Of a stretch of DNA of 64,000 nt, positions 51,664 to 61,238 are shown in pieces. Positions within the stretch are counted from its first letter, which is position 1, and each line of letters starts with the position of its first letter. The DNA lies in NCBI GenBank assembly GCA_964242115.1, contig CAXSZX010000004.1, forward strand, positions 62,001-126,000, given 5' to 3'. The position numbers and the translations under genes are program-made. The notes beneath the pieces were generated by a model, which searched no databases, was not told where the DNA came from, and saw nothing but the letters and a program-made list of their open reading frames with translations. The DNA comes from BOG-908 sp964242115 (lineage in GTDB: Bacteria; Pseudomonadota; Alphaproteobacteria; Acetobacterales; Acetobacteraceae).

Positions 51664-52056
51664 GGTACTCCGTCGGACACGTGTGGAACGGCGGTGGGAG
51701 ACGCGACGCGATAAATACGTGTCGCAACGCGACGGTGTTCGTCGTGTAGCTGGGCCTGTTCAGTTCCGTCTCGTAATCAAACCAATATCAGCCGCTTTGC
51801 AGATCGGTGAGCTGACCGCGATTCCTTAGATTGTGCGTGATGGTAGCGATGTTTTTCCGGCGCGCACGCCGCAGCGCCGCCATGCTGGTGGCTGAACGCC
51901 GCGCACTCATAGGCAGGTCGCCGCTGCGCCAAGGTAGACAACGCTGACAGAAGGTCGAACCGACTAAACTTTTTCGTAATCACCCCATGCGCATGGTGCC
52001 TGCCAAGCGACTGCTCCCCGAGCGACGTCGCAAAGCACCGCAAGGAAGCACCGCAC
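51664..52056. promoter_or_regulatory. Leader region of the type I secretion operon
   Basis: 390 bp, less GC-rich around 51770-51850 and 51955-51980. It contains a perfect 12-bp palindrome CCATGCGCATGG at 51985-51996, 61 bp before the giant gene, and GGAAG as ribosome site at 52044. No sigma-54 site or convincing -35/-10 pair was found. It must hold the operon promoter by position. Confidence 0.4.
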
Positions 52057-55000
52057 ATGCCCACGCAGACGCACACGGTCACCATCGCCCAGGCGCTCGC
52101 CAGCACCGCAACCGGCCTGGTGGTTGCCGACAGTGCTGCCACCATTGCGGGCGCCTTGCCGAACGCGTCCCTCACTGCCCGGGTCGCCTCCTTCACCGTC
52201 TCTGCGCCTGTTGCCGTTCCGTTGTCGCAACTTCTTCTGCTCTCGGGCCTGGGCGCCAAGCTGCACGCCGCCGCCGGCGCGCTGGAGCTCAACAGCCCCG
52301 TCACCCTGTCTGCCGCCCAGCTGACCGCGCTTGAGGCCACGCCCGGCTTCGCAATGGGCCCTGCTGCCTCGATCACTCTGTCTGACACAACCACCAACGT
52401 GGTGGCACTGCTGGGCGCCCATCCTGCCTATCTCGGCCAGGTTACGGCGATCAGCGTCCACCTGGACGGCACCTCGGTCGGCGCCTACCCGGCCAGCCAG
52501 TTGAACGGCTGCTTGCTGCACGGCAAGGCCGTCAGCTTCGTCCCGGCCGGCGGCGTGCTCACTGTTGCGGCGGCTGCGCACGACCTCGGCAGCAACGCGG
52601 CCGCGCTGGACGCGCTCGCACAGCACCAGGCGCTCAGCTTCACGCTGATCACGGCCGGCTCGCCTGCAAACATCATCGCTGCCGACGCAGCGGGCCTCAC
52701 CACCCTCGTGGGATTCAACATCGGCACACACTCCATCAGCGTGACCGACAGCGCCGCCAACATCGCCAGTCACGCAGCGCAGCTGTTCGGTGAGGGCTTC
52801 GCCAAGATCACCGTCGCCAGCGGCACGCTGCTCGGCACGCAGGCCCAGCTGCTCGACCCGACTCTGCGCTTCGCCACCGGCGCGCATGCCGAGCTTTCGG
52901 CCAGCGCCACCGTCTCGGGTGCCGCCGCTGCTGCGCTGGCCGGGCTGCCTGGCTTCAGCCTGGCCCAGGGCGCCAGCCTCTTCGTGCAGGACAGCGCCGC
53001 CAACCTTGCTGCCACGGCTCCGTCCTGGAGCGCGTTCGCCGCCGGAGCCGTGCTCTCCACCAGCGCGGCGAGCGTCTCCGCCGCAACGCTGACCCAGCTC
53101 GCCTCCTTGCCGGCCGGCTTGAACCTGGCTGGCCATTCGCTCGGCGTTGCGGACACGCTGGCCAACCTGACGGCCCTGTCCAGTCAGTCGGCGGCTCTGG
53201 CCACCTCGCTTTCTCTGAACGCCAACGCGACGGCCAACGCGACCCAGCTGACGGCTTTTGCCGCCCTGCCACACGCCTCGTTGGGCGGCTTCACCATCGC
53301 TGTCACCGATATGGCGTCGAACCTGATCGGCCTGTCCGCTTCGAGCCTGGCGGACGCCACGTCCTGCACGCTTGCTGCCAGCGCCACGGTCAGCACCGCC
53401 CAGTTCAGCGAGCTACGCGCCCTGCCGGGCTTCTCCGCCGGCACCTCTGCACTGAGCGTCAGCGACACTGCCGCCAACCTCGCAGGACTATCTGGCAATC
53501 TCTCGCAGGCTAGCGCCTTCATGCTGTCGGGGCCGGCCAACGTCACCGCCTCGGTGATGACCGCGCTCGCCGGCCTGCCGCACTTCTCCACCAACGGCTA
53601 CGCGCTTGGCGTCACCGACACCGCAGCCAACCTGCTGGCCCTCTCGCCGACTGCCCAGGCGCTGGCCGGCTCGGCGACTCTCTCGCAGGATGCCACCGTG
53701 TCCGCCGCGCAAGCTGCCCAGCTGTCTGCCGAAACGGGCTTCTCCACTGGCACCCACCACCTGTCTGTCTCCGACACGGCAACCAACCTGCTGGCGCTCA
53801 GCCCAACCGTAGCGTCGCTCGCGGGCACCTTGGCGCTGTCGGCCAGCCAGTCGGTCAACGCCGCGGCGCTGACCCAGCTTGCCGCACTCGGTGCCAGCTT
53901 CAGCGAGGCTGGCCACACGCTGACCGTCACCGACTCGGCCAGCAACCTCGCTTCCCTGTCCCAGTCGGCCCTGGCGCTGGCCGGCGCCGAAGTGCTGGCC
54001 GCTCCTGCCACCATCGCCGCCGCCGCCGCCGCGTCACTCGCCGCCCTGCCAAATTTCAGCCTCGCTGGTCAGGGCCTGACCGTGTCGGACACGCTCGCCA
54101 ACCTGATCGCCCTGTCCGGCCCGGCTGCAGCACTGGCCACCGCCATTACTCTGATCGGCCCGGCCAACGTCACGGCAGCGCAGCTGACCGCCTTCGCCGC
54201 CCTGCCGCACGCCTCGACAGGCGGCTACACGGTCGGCGTCACCGACACGGCTTCCAACCTGATCGGCCTGTCGGCCCTGAGCCTGACCGACGCCACGTCC
54301 TGCACGCTCGCTTCCAGCGCCACGGTCAGCGCCGCCCAGTACGGCGAGTTGCGCGCCCTGCCCGCCTTCGCCCTCGGCGGCAATATGCTGACCATTTCGG
54401 ACAGCGCTGCCAGCCTAGCATCGCTCGGCGGCAACCTGACCCTGGCCGGAGCCATCGACCTCGCAGCCACGGCCACAGTCAGTGCCGCCCAGCTAGGTGC
54501 TCTGTCTGCCCTGCCCGGCTTCTCGCTTAACGGCAACATCCTCCACATGGTGGACACGGCGGCCCAGCTGCTCACCGCCGCGCCCGCTGCCCTGGCGCTG
54601 GCCGCCTCGGTCACCCTCTTGCAGGATGCGACCGTCACCGCTGCGCAGGCGGCTGAGCTCTACAGCGAGCCCGGCTTCTCCACTGGTGCCGCCCACCTGA
54701 CCATCTCGGACGGCGCGGCCAACTTGCTCGCCCTGCCTCACAGCGTGCTGGTCTCTGCCAACACGTTGGCGCTGTCGGGTGACCAGGCGGTGAGTGCGGC
54801 CACGCTGACCCAGCTCGCCGGGCTCGGCATCAAGTTCGACGAAGCCGGCCACTCCGTCACCTGCGTAGACAGTGCTGCAAACCTGGCCGGCCTGTCGCAA
54901 GGCGCATTGTCGCTCGCCAGCGCCGAGGTCCTGTCCGCGACGGCAACCGTCTCGGCCGCGACCGCGCTGGCCCTCGCCGCCCTGCCGGGTGTCAGTGTTG

Positions 55001-58000
55001 CTGCCGGCGTCATCCTGACCGTCCAGGACAGCGTGGGCAACCTGCTCGCCGCCGGCCAGTCGCTGCCCGCCGCAACCGCGCTGGTGCAGCTTGCGCCCGC
55101 AAGCATGATCAGCCTGACCGCCGCGCAGGCGCAGATGCTTGCTGCCATCCCGCACTTCTCGGCAGCGGACGCCACCATCACGGTCACCGACACGCTGGCC
55201 AACCTTACCAGCGTGCAGGACACCGGCTGGCAGGAAGTAGCGGCCGCGGTCCACGTGGTCGACACCGCCGCCAACCTGGCCGCTAACGCCGGCAACCTGT
55301 TGGTGCAATCCGCCGTCGCAGTCAGCCTGTCCGCCAACGCGCAGGTCAATGCTGGCGCGGCCGCACAGATCGCCGGCATCCAGCACTTCGCCGCCAGCCC
55401 ATTCGCGCTGAGCGTGCTCGATACGGCCTCCAACATCGCCGCCCACGCAGCCGCCATCGTGCAACTCGCGGCAGGCGCGATCGTGTCTGACTCAGGCCCG
55501 ATCACCGTTGCAACAGCCGATCAGTTAGCCACGGTGTCGGCCGCCAACCTGCTCTCCTTCCAGGGCGGCGACCAGTTGCTGGTCCAAGACAACTATGCCG
55601 CGCTCACCAACCCGCTCAACGCGAGCGGCCTGACGCTCGCCGCGCGCCTCGGCGTTCTCGATACCGCCGCAAACCTGACGGTTGCCGCCGGCCATAACTG
55701 GGGCGCCCTCAACCCGACCTACACGCTCAACAGCGGCAGCACCATCACCGCGGCACAAGCCAACACCCTGGCCGGCCTAGGCAGCCACTTCTATCTGAAC
55801 GGCTACATGCTCTCGGTCGCTGACTCGGCCTCCGCGGTGACCAGTGCTGCTGCTTCAGTCAGCGCGCTTGGCATTACCGCAAGGGTCTTCGACACCACGC
55901 TCAACCTCGCCGCCAACCAGTCCGGCCTGCTCGGCCTCGGCGCCTCGCTCATCCTGGTGCACGACACGGACAGCTTCAACCTAAGCGCCGCGGCGGCCGC
56001 GAGTATCTCCGCTTTGGCGGCCAAGCTGGTCGGCCCGGCGCTGCACGTCCTCGACAACGCCGCTGACGTGATGTCGAACCTGTCCGGCCTGTCCGCGCTC
56101 GGCACCCACGTCGCTGTGTCGGTCGTCGACACCGCCGCTGACGTCGCTCCAGTCGCTTCCGGTCTCGCAACCCTGCACGCCCCACTGCACGTCACTTTGA
56201 CCGATACGACGCCCGTCGCCGCCGCGGTCGCGGCCGCCCTGGTGCCGGTGGTTGCGAACCTCGTCGCCGGCACCTCTCTTGCCGTTACCGACACCGCCGC
56301 CGCCATCATCGCCAACGCGCCCGCCCTCGCCCAACTTGGCAACGACCTCGGCACCATCACCCTGTCGGACGGCACCACGCTGTCAGCAGCTTCCGCCGCC
56401 GGCATCTCTAGTCTGGACAGTCATCTTGCCACCGGCGTCATGCTGAACGTGGTCGACACCGGCGCCAACGTTACAGCAAGTGAGGTTGGTCTTGTCACGC
56501 TGCAGCAGGATCAGCACCTCGGCTCCATAACCGTCGCCAACACCACAGTGTCCGATGTAACCGCCAACATGGCCGCGCTGAACCTGTTGAACGCGCAGGT
56601 CACTATCTCAGACACCGCTGCTGCGGTCGATACTGCGCTGGACGAATTGACCCAGGTCAGTGGCCTCTCGGCCATCACACTGACCGACAGCTCGCCTCCT
56701 ACCCTGTTTATGACCGTGGCGACGCTGGCGGCGGACACGTCCGTGCTGGCCAAGATCGCCTCGCCCTACAGCATCGCCATCAGCGACACCGCCATCGACG
56801 TCGCTGCCGACCTTTCCGCCGGCTCCGCATCAGCAATCCTCTCACATCTTTCCCAGATCAGCTGGATCGGCGTCAGCAATGCGGCGCCGCTCGTGTTGAC
56901 ACAGGCCCAGATCCTCGCCCAGCACGTCGACGACGGAGCCGGTTCCGCACTGTCCAAGTTTGCGGGCGCTGTCGAAGTTGTTGGCGTAGACGTGGCCCAC
57001 CTCGCCCAAGTCGCGGGCCTCGTCCACGCGCCTGAAGCCATCATTGTCGCCGACACTAGCGCCATGATTTCTGCCGACCTGAGACTGGGCGCCGGCTCCG
57101 TGCTTCTGGCCAGCACGGCCGTCGTTGCTGTCACCTCGACTGACCACGCAATGATCTCACTTACCGCAAACCAGGTTCTCACAGCCGGCGTGGACGATGG
57201 CGCCAGCTCCGTTCTTGCCAAGCTGACTGGCGCCACCGTCGCAGTTACCGGCGCGACTGCCGCTCAACTGCCTGCCCTGGCGACGCTTAATATACCTGCA
57301 GCCACAATCAGTGTCTCCGACACTGCATCCGACATCGCCGCCGACCTTGCCTCCCCCGGGTCCCTCCTGGTCGCCGGCCGGCCCACAATCATTGCCATCA
57401 GCGTGCAAGATGGACAGACGATCACGTTAACCGAACAGCAGGCGCTGGCAGCGCATGTCGACGACGGTGCCGGCTCGGTGCTCTCCGAAGTGACAGGGGG
57501 CGCGCTCGCGATTACCCACGTGGCAGCGTCCGACATCGCTGAGATGCTCGGACTTTCCGTAGCACCCGCCAGCATCGCCGTGAGCGACACCGCCGCCGCC
57601 ATCGTCAACAGTCTCCCTACCATCGTCGCCGACCTCGCCAACATTTCCGGGCTCAGCGTTACCGGCGGCCCGGTCAGCCTTACCGCAGCGCAGACGCTCG
57701 AACTACACGTCGATGACGCCAGCGGTTCCGTCATCGACAAGCTTGCGGGCCATGCGTTCGTCGTCACTGGCGCTTCCGTGGCACAAGTGAGCCAACTCGC
57801 CGCTTTGCAGTTTACGCCTGGATCCATCGCCATTGCAGACAGTTCTGCCGATATTACAGCCGACCTCGCGTCTGGACACTCGGCACTGGCCCAGTATGCC
57901 GGGCTGATCAGCTCGATCGCGGTCACTGGTGGCACGCTGACGCTTGCTGCCTCTCAAGCGGTTACAATTGCCGCAAGTCCTGCCTTGAACGCCGTGTTCA

Positions 58001-61000
58001 ACGACTTCCTTCCGACCACGGCCGTGTCTGTCACCGGCGCCACCGTTGCGCAATTCGCATCTCTCGACGCGCTTGGCTGGCCACACCTATCCATCTCGGT
58101 AACAGATACGCCAGCGAACATCGCTGCCGATCTCGACATGCCGAGCTCCGTGCTTCTCGCCAACATCGCCGCCCTCTCCGGCGTGACGTTGAACGCTAGC
58201 GGCACCGTGGACGCTCAGACACTGACGTCCATGGCGTCACTGCCAGGCTTCTCCGACAACGGCTACACGCTCACCGTGCAGGACGGGGCGATGGCAATCG
58301 CCGGCCTCGCCTTGCCGGCACTGAACCTCGCCACTTCGGTTGCCATCTCTGACACTGCCGCTCATGTCGCCTCTACCTTGGACGCTCTACAGACAAAGTT
58401 CGATGGCCATCTCAGCATCATGCTGACGGACGCCGGGCAGATAACCGTGAGCGCCGCGCAATACAGCCAGGACCGGGCGACCATCGACGCGATTACTAAC
58501 CACGGCTTGATCACTGTTGTCGGCACTGCCGCGCAGATCAACCCAATCGCTGGTCAACTCGCCAGCGACGGGGCAGTGCGCACGGTTGCAGTTACCGACA
58601 CCGCCGCCGACATCATCAGCGGTATGTCCAACCTCGCCGACGCCGGAGCCAAGCTCGTCATTACCTTGACCGACACGACGTTGCCCGCAAGTCTGGTCGC
58701 GCCGTTGCTGACGATCGCCGGCCTACCCACGCCCACGATCCCTGTTGTGGACACCGGCTCGCAGATCGCCCAAGTCGTCGAAAGCGGCAACACAGCCGCT
58801 ATCGACTACCTCAACGTCAACGGCGCCACGCTATCCGGCAACAGCATCGTGAATGCGGCCGACGCTGAAGCTTTAAACAGCCTGAGCGGCTTGCACGTAG
58901 GCAGCTATACTCTCCAGGTTTGGGATACGGCAGCGCACTTGACCTCTGCTGCTTACCAGTCTGCACTCGTCAACGCGAACGTCAGCGGCGTCTACCTGAA
59001 AGCGCCTGGAAATTTAGCTGTGGTGACCGCGGCGACCGCCGTCGCCCTGTATCAAATCCCCGGCTTCAGCGTGAACAACCCGCCGGGTACCCCGACCAGC
59101 GCGGCCAATGTCCTCAACGTGTCCGATACGGCAGCCCACATCGACGCGAACTTCACAGCGCTGAACGGGGAGGTCGGACAAGTCAACGGCCTTACAAGCA
59201 TCACGGTAAACGCCTCTGCCACGATCAGCGAGCAAACTCTGGAGGATCTCCAAGCGCTCGGCGCCACCACTGGTGCCGGCGTAAACCTGACGGTGCGCGA
59301 TACAGCCTCCACGATCGCTATGGCGCTGACCGCAACGCACGGCAGCATCATGCCCTACGCCTGGATCCTCTCCGGCCCCGGCGCGGCGACCGAAGCGCAA
59401 GCCGTGGTGTTGGGATCAACCGTAAACTTCAACACCGCCGGAAACACCATCAGCTTAAGCTTGCAAGGCAATACCGCGATCTCTCTGGCAGATGCCGCTT
59501 CGCTCGGCAACATCGCCAGTTCTTTGAACCTCAACGGTAATGAGCTGATCGTTGATGGTACAGTCGCACAACTCTCCACCCTCTCGCAGGCGGCTCTTGG
59601 CCTGATAACTCCTGCATTGGCGGACAGCCTCCCCAACATACTGGCATTGTCCACGACCTCGCAGCTGCTGTCAGGCACGGTCGAGGTTGTGGGGAACGAC
59701 GATGTCAATGCGGCCTCAGTTGAGGCTTTCCTCAGCCTTGTCCACAGTGGCGGCAACGCGCCTGGCATCGCCGCCGCCAACCTGACGTTCGACAGCTCGC
59801 ATTACGTCAATGACAGTATAGCCAACTTGCGGATGCTGACCTCCAGCACGGAGTGGACGGCCAACCAGGTTGAATCTGCTGCATTCACCCTGGTAGCTCG
59901 TGACACCCTTGATGCGCTGATCAATCCCAACAACACTAGCTTCCTATCGGGTTTGGCGGCCACTGGTCTATCTGCAAACGCCGTCGTGAGCGCGGCGTCG
60001 GCGGCTTCGCTGGCCGGGTTGACTGGCACCATCCACTATCAGGCCGACCACACAATCACCGTTGTCGATACCGCAGCCAATTTGCTGAACCCAGCCAATT
60101 CATCCGGACTCTCTTTTTCTAACATCGTCGAGTTGTCAGGCGCATCCGTGCTGGACGCGACGGACGCTGAGAGCTTGCTCGCGCTCCCTCACTTTGACCT
60201 GAACACCTCCCTCACCATCAGCGACAGCTCGGCCAACCTACTCGATGGCACGTTGGCCAACGCCATAGCCAACAGCCCCTATGCCAGCAACATTCACGTG
60301 CAGCTGGCGGGTCCGGAGACGCTGGATGCCGACACGGCTGAGGCGCTGGTCTCGTTGCCGCACTTCACAGACGTCACCAGCCTGGCCATTGCCGATAGTT
60401 CCTCCTACCTGCTCAACACCGCCAACATCAGTGCCGAGCAGATGGCCACCTCCGTCACTTTGGCAGGCGACGAGACCGTCTCGGCCAACACCGTATATCG
60501 CCTAAGCCAGCTTCCCCATTTCACTCCAGGCACGTCACATTTGGAGCTAGCAAGCAACGACTTCGCCAACGCTGTAACCCTTAAAGCCATCGCCGATGAC
60601 GGCACCGCGTTCGTCGCCAACGGCCACACGATCACCGTGACGGAAGACGCTCTCGACCTATCGCCCACTGAATTCGCCAACCTGCAATCCGACAACATCC
60701 TCAGCAACGGCCACGTTGGTCTCCTGCCAGACGCCGTCAGCATCACCGATACTGGTAACATCCTGAGCTTGTCAGCTGAGGGGTACACAGGGGGCATGGT
60801 GCAGGTCTACAACGAGAGCGGTTCGCTGCTCAGTTCGGCCGTGCACCCGAACGCCGGGTTCACAATCACGACCACAGACGCCGCTCCTGGACAAAGCTTC
60901 GCCATCACCGAGACTGTGCATGGCGTAGAGGGTGCGCCGGTAGTCGTGCTGGACGCATCAGCCATCGAGGCCGCGGTCACCCAGGCGAGCGGTAATTTCG

Positions 61001-61227
61001 CCAGTTCCGGCGGTATTGAGATCGATACGAACAAGTATGTGAACCTTTATGAAGCGAACGCGGTGCCGCAAGGCCTGACAGCTCCGGCGCTTGTCTACAG
61101 CCCAACAGCACACACCGTCTCCCTCGACATCCCCGGTAGCGCACCGGTAACGCTGATTACGCTCGGCGGCAGCACCCACCCGGCAAGCCTCGACCTGTCG
61201 GAAATCATCATCAAGCATCACGGCTAA
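52057..61227 (+). CDS. Giant repetitive protein, predicted type I secretion substrate
   Basis: 3056 residues, no signal peptide. Up to ~1060 it is tandem ~55-residue units of the form LTVTDTAANLxALS...SATVSAAQxxxLxALPGFS. Around 1060-1620 the units are looser. Residues ~1620-1970 contain four ~87-residue units with VDDGAGSVLSKLTG. More divergent VSDTAxxI units run to ~2880, then a non-repeat end finishes SLDLSEIIIKHHG. Very rich in Ala, Ser, Thr, Val and Asp, with only a few Cys. No GGxGxDxLx (RTX) repeats. The ABC exporter and adaptor genes follow directly, which together with the missing signal peptide makes type I export to the surface likely. Possible adhesin or matrix protein. Confidence 0.9.
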   Translation: MPTQTHTVTIAQALASTATGLVVADSAATIAGALPNASLTARVASFTVSAPVAVPLSQLLLLSGLGAKLHAAAGALELNSPVTLSAAQLTALEATPGFAMGPAASITLSDTTTNVVALLGAHPAYLGQVTAISVHLDGTSVGAYPASQLNGCLLHGKAVSFVPAGGVLTVAAAAHDLGSNAAALDALAQHQALSFTLITAGSPANIIAADAAGLTTLVGFNIGTHSISVTDSAANIASHAAQLFGEGFAKITVASGTLLGTQAQLLDPTLRFATGAHAELSASATVSGAAAAALAGLPGFSLAQGASLFVQDSAANLAATAPSWSAFAAGAVLSTSAASVSAATLTQLASLPAGLNLAGHSLGVADTLANLTALSSQSAALATSLSLNANATANATQLTAFAALPHASLGGFTIAVTDMASNLIGLSASSLADATSCTLAASATVSTAQFSELRALPGFSAGTSALSVSDTAANLAGLSGNLSQASAFMLSGPANVTASVMTALAGLPHFSTNGYALGVTDTAANLLALSPTAQALAGSATLSQDATVSAAQAAQLSAETGFSTGTHHLSVSDTATNLLALSPTVASLAGTLALSASQSVNAAALTQLAALGASFSEAGHTLTVTDSASNLASLSQSALALAGAEVLAAPATIAAAAAASLAALPNFSLAGQGLTVSDTLANLIALSGPAAALATAITLIGPANVTAAQLTAFAALPHASTGGYTVGVTDTASNLIGLSALSLTDATSCTLASSATVSAAQYGELRALPAFALGGNMLTISDSAASLASLGGNLTLAGAIDLAATATVSAAQLGALSALPGFSLNGNILHMVDTAAQLLTAAPAALALAASVTLLQDATVTAAQAAELYSEPGFSTGAAHLTISDGAANLLALPHSVLVSANTLALSGDQAVSAATLTQLAGLGIKFDEAGHSVTCVDSAANLAGLSQGALSLASAEVLSATATVSAATALALAALPGVSVAAGVILTVQDSVGNLLAAGQSLPAATALVQLAPASMISLTAAQAQMLAAIPHFSAADATITVTDTLANLTSVQDTGWQEVAAAVHVVDTAANLAANAGNLLVQSAVAVSLSANAQVNAGAAAQIAGIQHFAASPFALSVLDTASNIAAHAAAIVQLAAGAIVSDSGPITVATADQLATVSAANLLSFQGGDQLLVQDNYAALTNPLNASGLTLAARLGVLDTAANLTVAAGHNWGALNPTYTLNSGSTITAAQANTLAGLGSHFYLNGYMLSVADSASAVTSAAASVSALGITARVFDTTLNLAANQSGLLGLGASLILVHDTDSFNLSAAAAASISALAAKLVGPALHVLDNAADVMSNLSGLSALGTHVAVSVVDTAADVAPVASGLATLHAPLHVTLTDTTPVAAAVAAALVPVVANLVAGTSLAVTDTAAAIIANAPALAQLGNDLGTITLSDGTTLSAASAAGISSLDSHLATGVMLNVVDTGANVTASEVGLVTLQQDQHLGSITVANTTVSDVTANMAALNLLNAQVTISDTAAAVDTALDELTQVSGLSAITLTDSSPPTLFMTVATLAADTSVLAKIASPYSIAISDTAIDVAADLSAGSASAILSHLSQISWIGVSNAAPLVLTQAQILAQHVDDGAGSALSKFAGAVEVVGVDVAHLAQVAGLVHAPEAIIVADTSAMISADLRLGAGSVLLASTAVVAVTSTDHAMISLTANQVLTAGVDDGASSVLAKLTGATVAVTGATAAQLPALATLNIPAATISVSDTASDIAADLASPGSLLVAGRPTIIAISVQDGQTITLTEQQALAAHVDDGAGSVLSEVTGGALAITHVAASDIAEMLGLSVAPASIAVSDTAAAIVNSLPTIVADLANISGLSVTGGPVSLTAAQTLELHVDDASGSVIDKLAGHAFVVTGASVAQVSQLAALQFTPGSIAIADSSADITADLASGHSALAQYAGLISSIAVTGGTLTLAASQAVTIAASPALNAVFNDFLPTTAVSVTGATVAQFASLDALGWPHLSISVTDTPANIAADLDMPSSVLLANIAALSGVTLNASGTVDAQTLTSMASLPGFSDNGYTLTVQDGAMAIAGLALPALNLATSVAISDTAAHVASTLDALQTKFDGHLSIMLTDAGQITVSAAQYSQDRATIDAITNHGLITVVGTAAQINPIAGQLASDGAVRTVAVTDTAADIISGMSNLADAGAKLVITLTDTTLPASLVAPLLTIAGLPTPTIPVVDTGSQIAQVVESGNTAAIDYLNVNGATLSGNSIVNAADAEALNSLSGLHVGSYTLQVWDTAAHLTSAAYQSALVNANVSGVYLKAPGNLAVVTAATAVALYQIPGFSVNNPPGTPTSAANVLNVSDTAAHIDANFTALNGEVGQVNGLTSITVNASATISEQTLEDLQALGATTGAGVNLTVRDTASTIAMALTATHGSIMPYAWILSGPGAATEAQAVVLGSTVNFNTAGNTISLSLQGNTAISLADAASLGNIASSLNLNGNELIVDGTVAQLSTLSQAALGLITPALADSLPNILALSTTSQLLSGTVEVVGNDDVNAASVEAFLSLVHSGGNAPGIAAANLTFDSSHYVNDSIANLRMLTSSTEWTANQVESAAFTLVARDTLDALINPNNTSFLSGLAATGLSANAVVSAASAASLAGLTGTIHYQADHTITVVDTAANLLNPANSSGLSFSNIVELSGASVLDATDAESLLALPHFDLNTSLTISDSSANLLDGTLANAIANSPYASNIHVQLAGPETLDADTAEALVSLPHFTDVTSLAIADSSSYLLNTANISAEQMATSVTLAGDETVSANTVYRLSQLPHFTPGTSHLELASNDFANAVTLKAIADDGTAFVANGHTITVTEDALDLSPTEFANLQSDNILSNGHVGLLPDAVSITDTGNILSLSAEGYTGGMVQVYNESGSLLSSAVHPNAGFTITTTDAAPGQSFAITETVHGVEGAPVVVLDASAIEAAVTQASGNFASSGGIEIDTNKYVNLYEANAVPQGLTAPALVYSPTAHTVSLDIPGSAPVTLITLGGSTHPASLDLSEIIIKHHG
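53245..55116 (+). repeat. Tandem duplication of a 936-bp block inside the giant gene
   Basis: Block 1 starts at 53245 and block 2 at 54181 (CAGCTGAC(G/C)GC(T/C)TT(T/C)GCCGCC). Landmarks recur at exactly 936 bp, for example CTGATCGGCCTGTC, GACGCCACGTCCTGCACGCT and TCTCCACTGG (53741 and 54677). That equals 312 codons. Identity is highest in the first ~190 bp. Confidence 0.88.
56923..57957 (+). repeat. Four 252-267-bp repeat units in the giant gene
   Basis: Units marked by the motif (H/G)VDDGAGSVLSK at 56923, 57187, 57454 and 57706. Each continues with a VxGAxVAQL-type segment, PAxIxVSDTAxDI(A)ADL and a linker. Divergence is greater than in the 936-bp blocks, so this expansion is older. Confidence 0.8.
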
Positions 61228-61238
61228 GGGGACCGAAG

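Noticed and set aside
52057..61227. RTX/hemolysin-type calcium repeats in the giant protein
   Set aside because: No GGxGxDxLx nonapeptides; repeats are of the VTDTAANL type.
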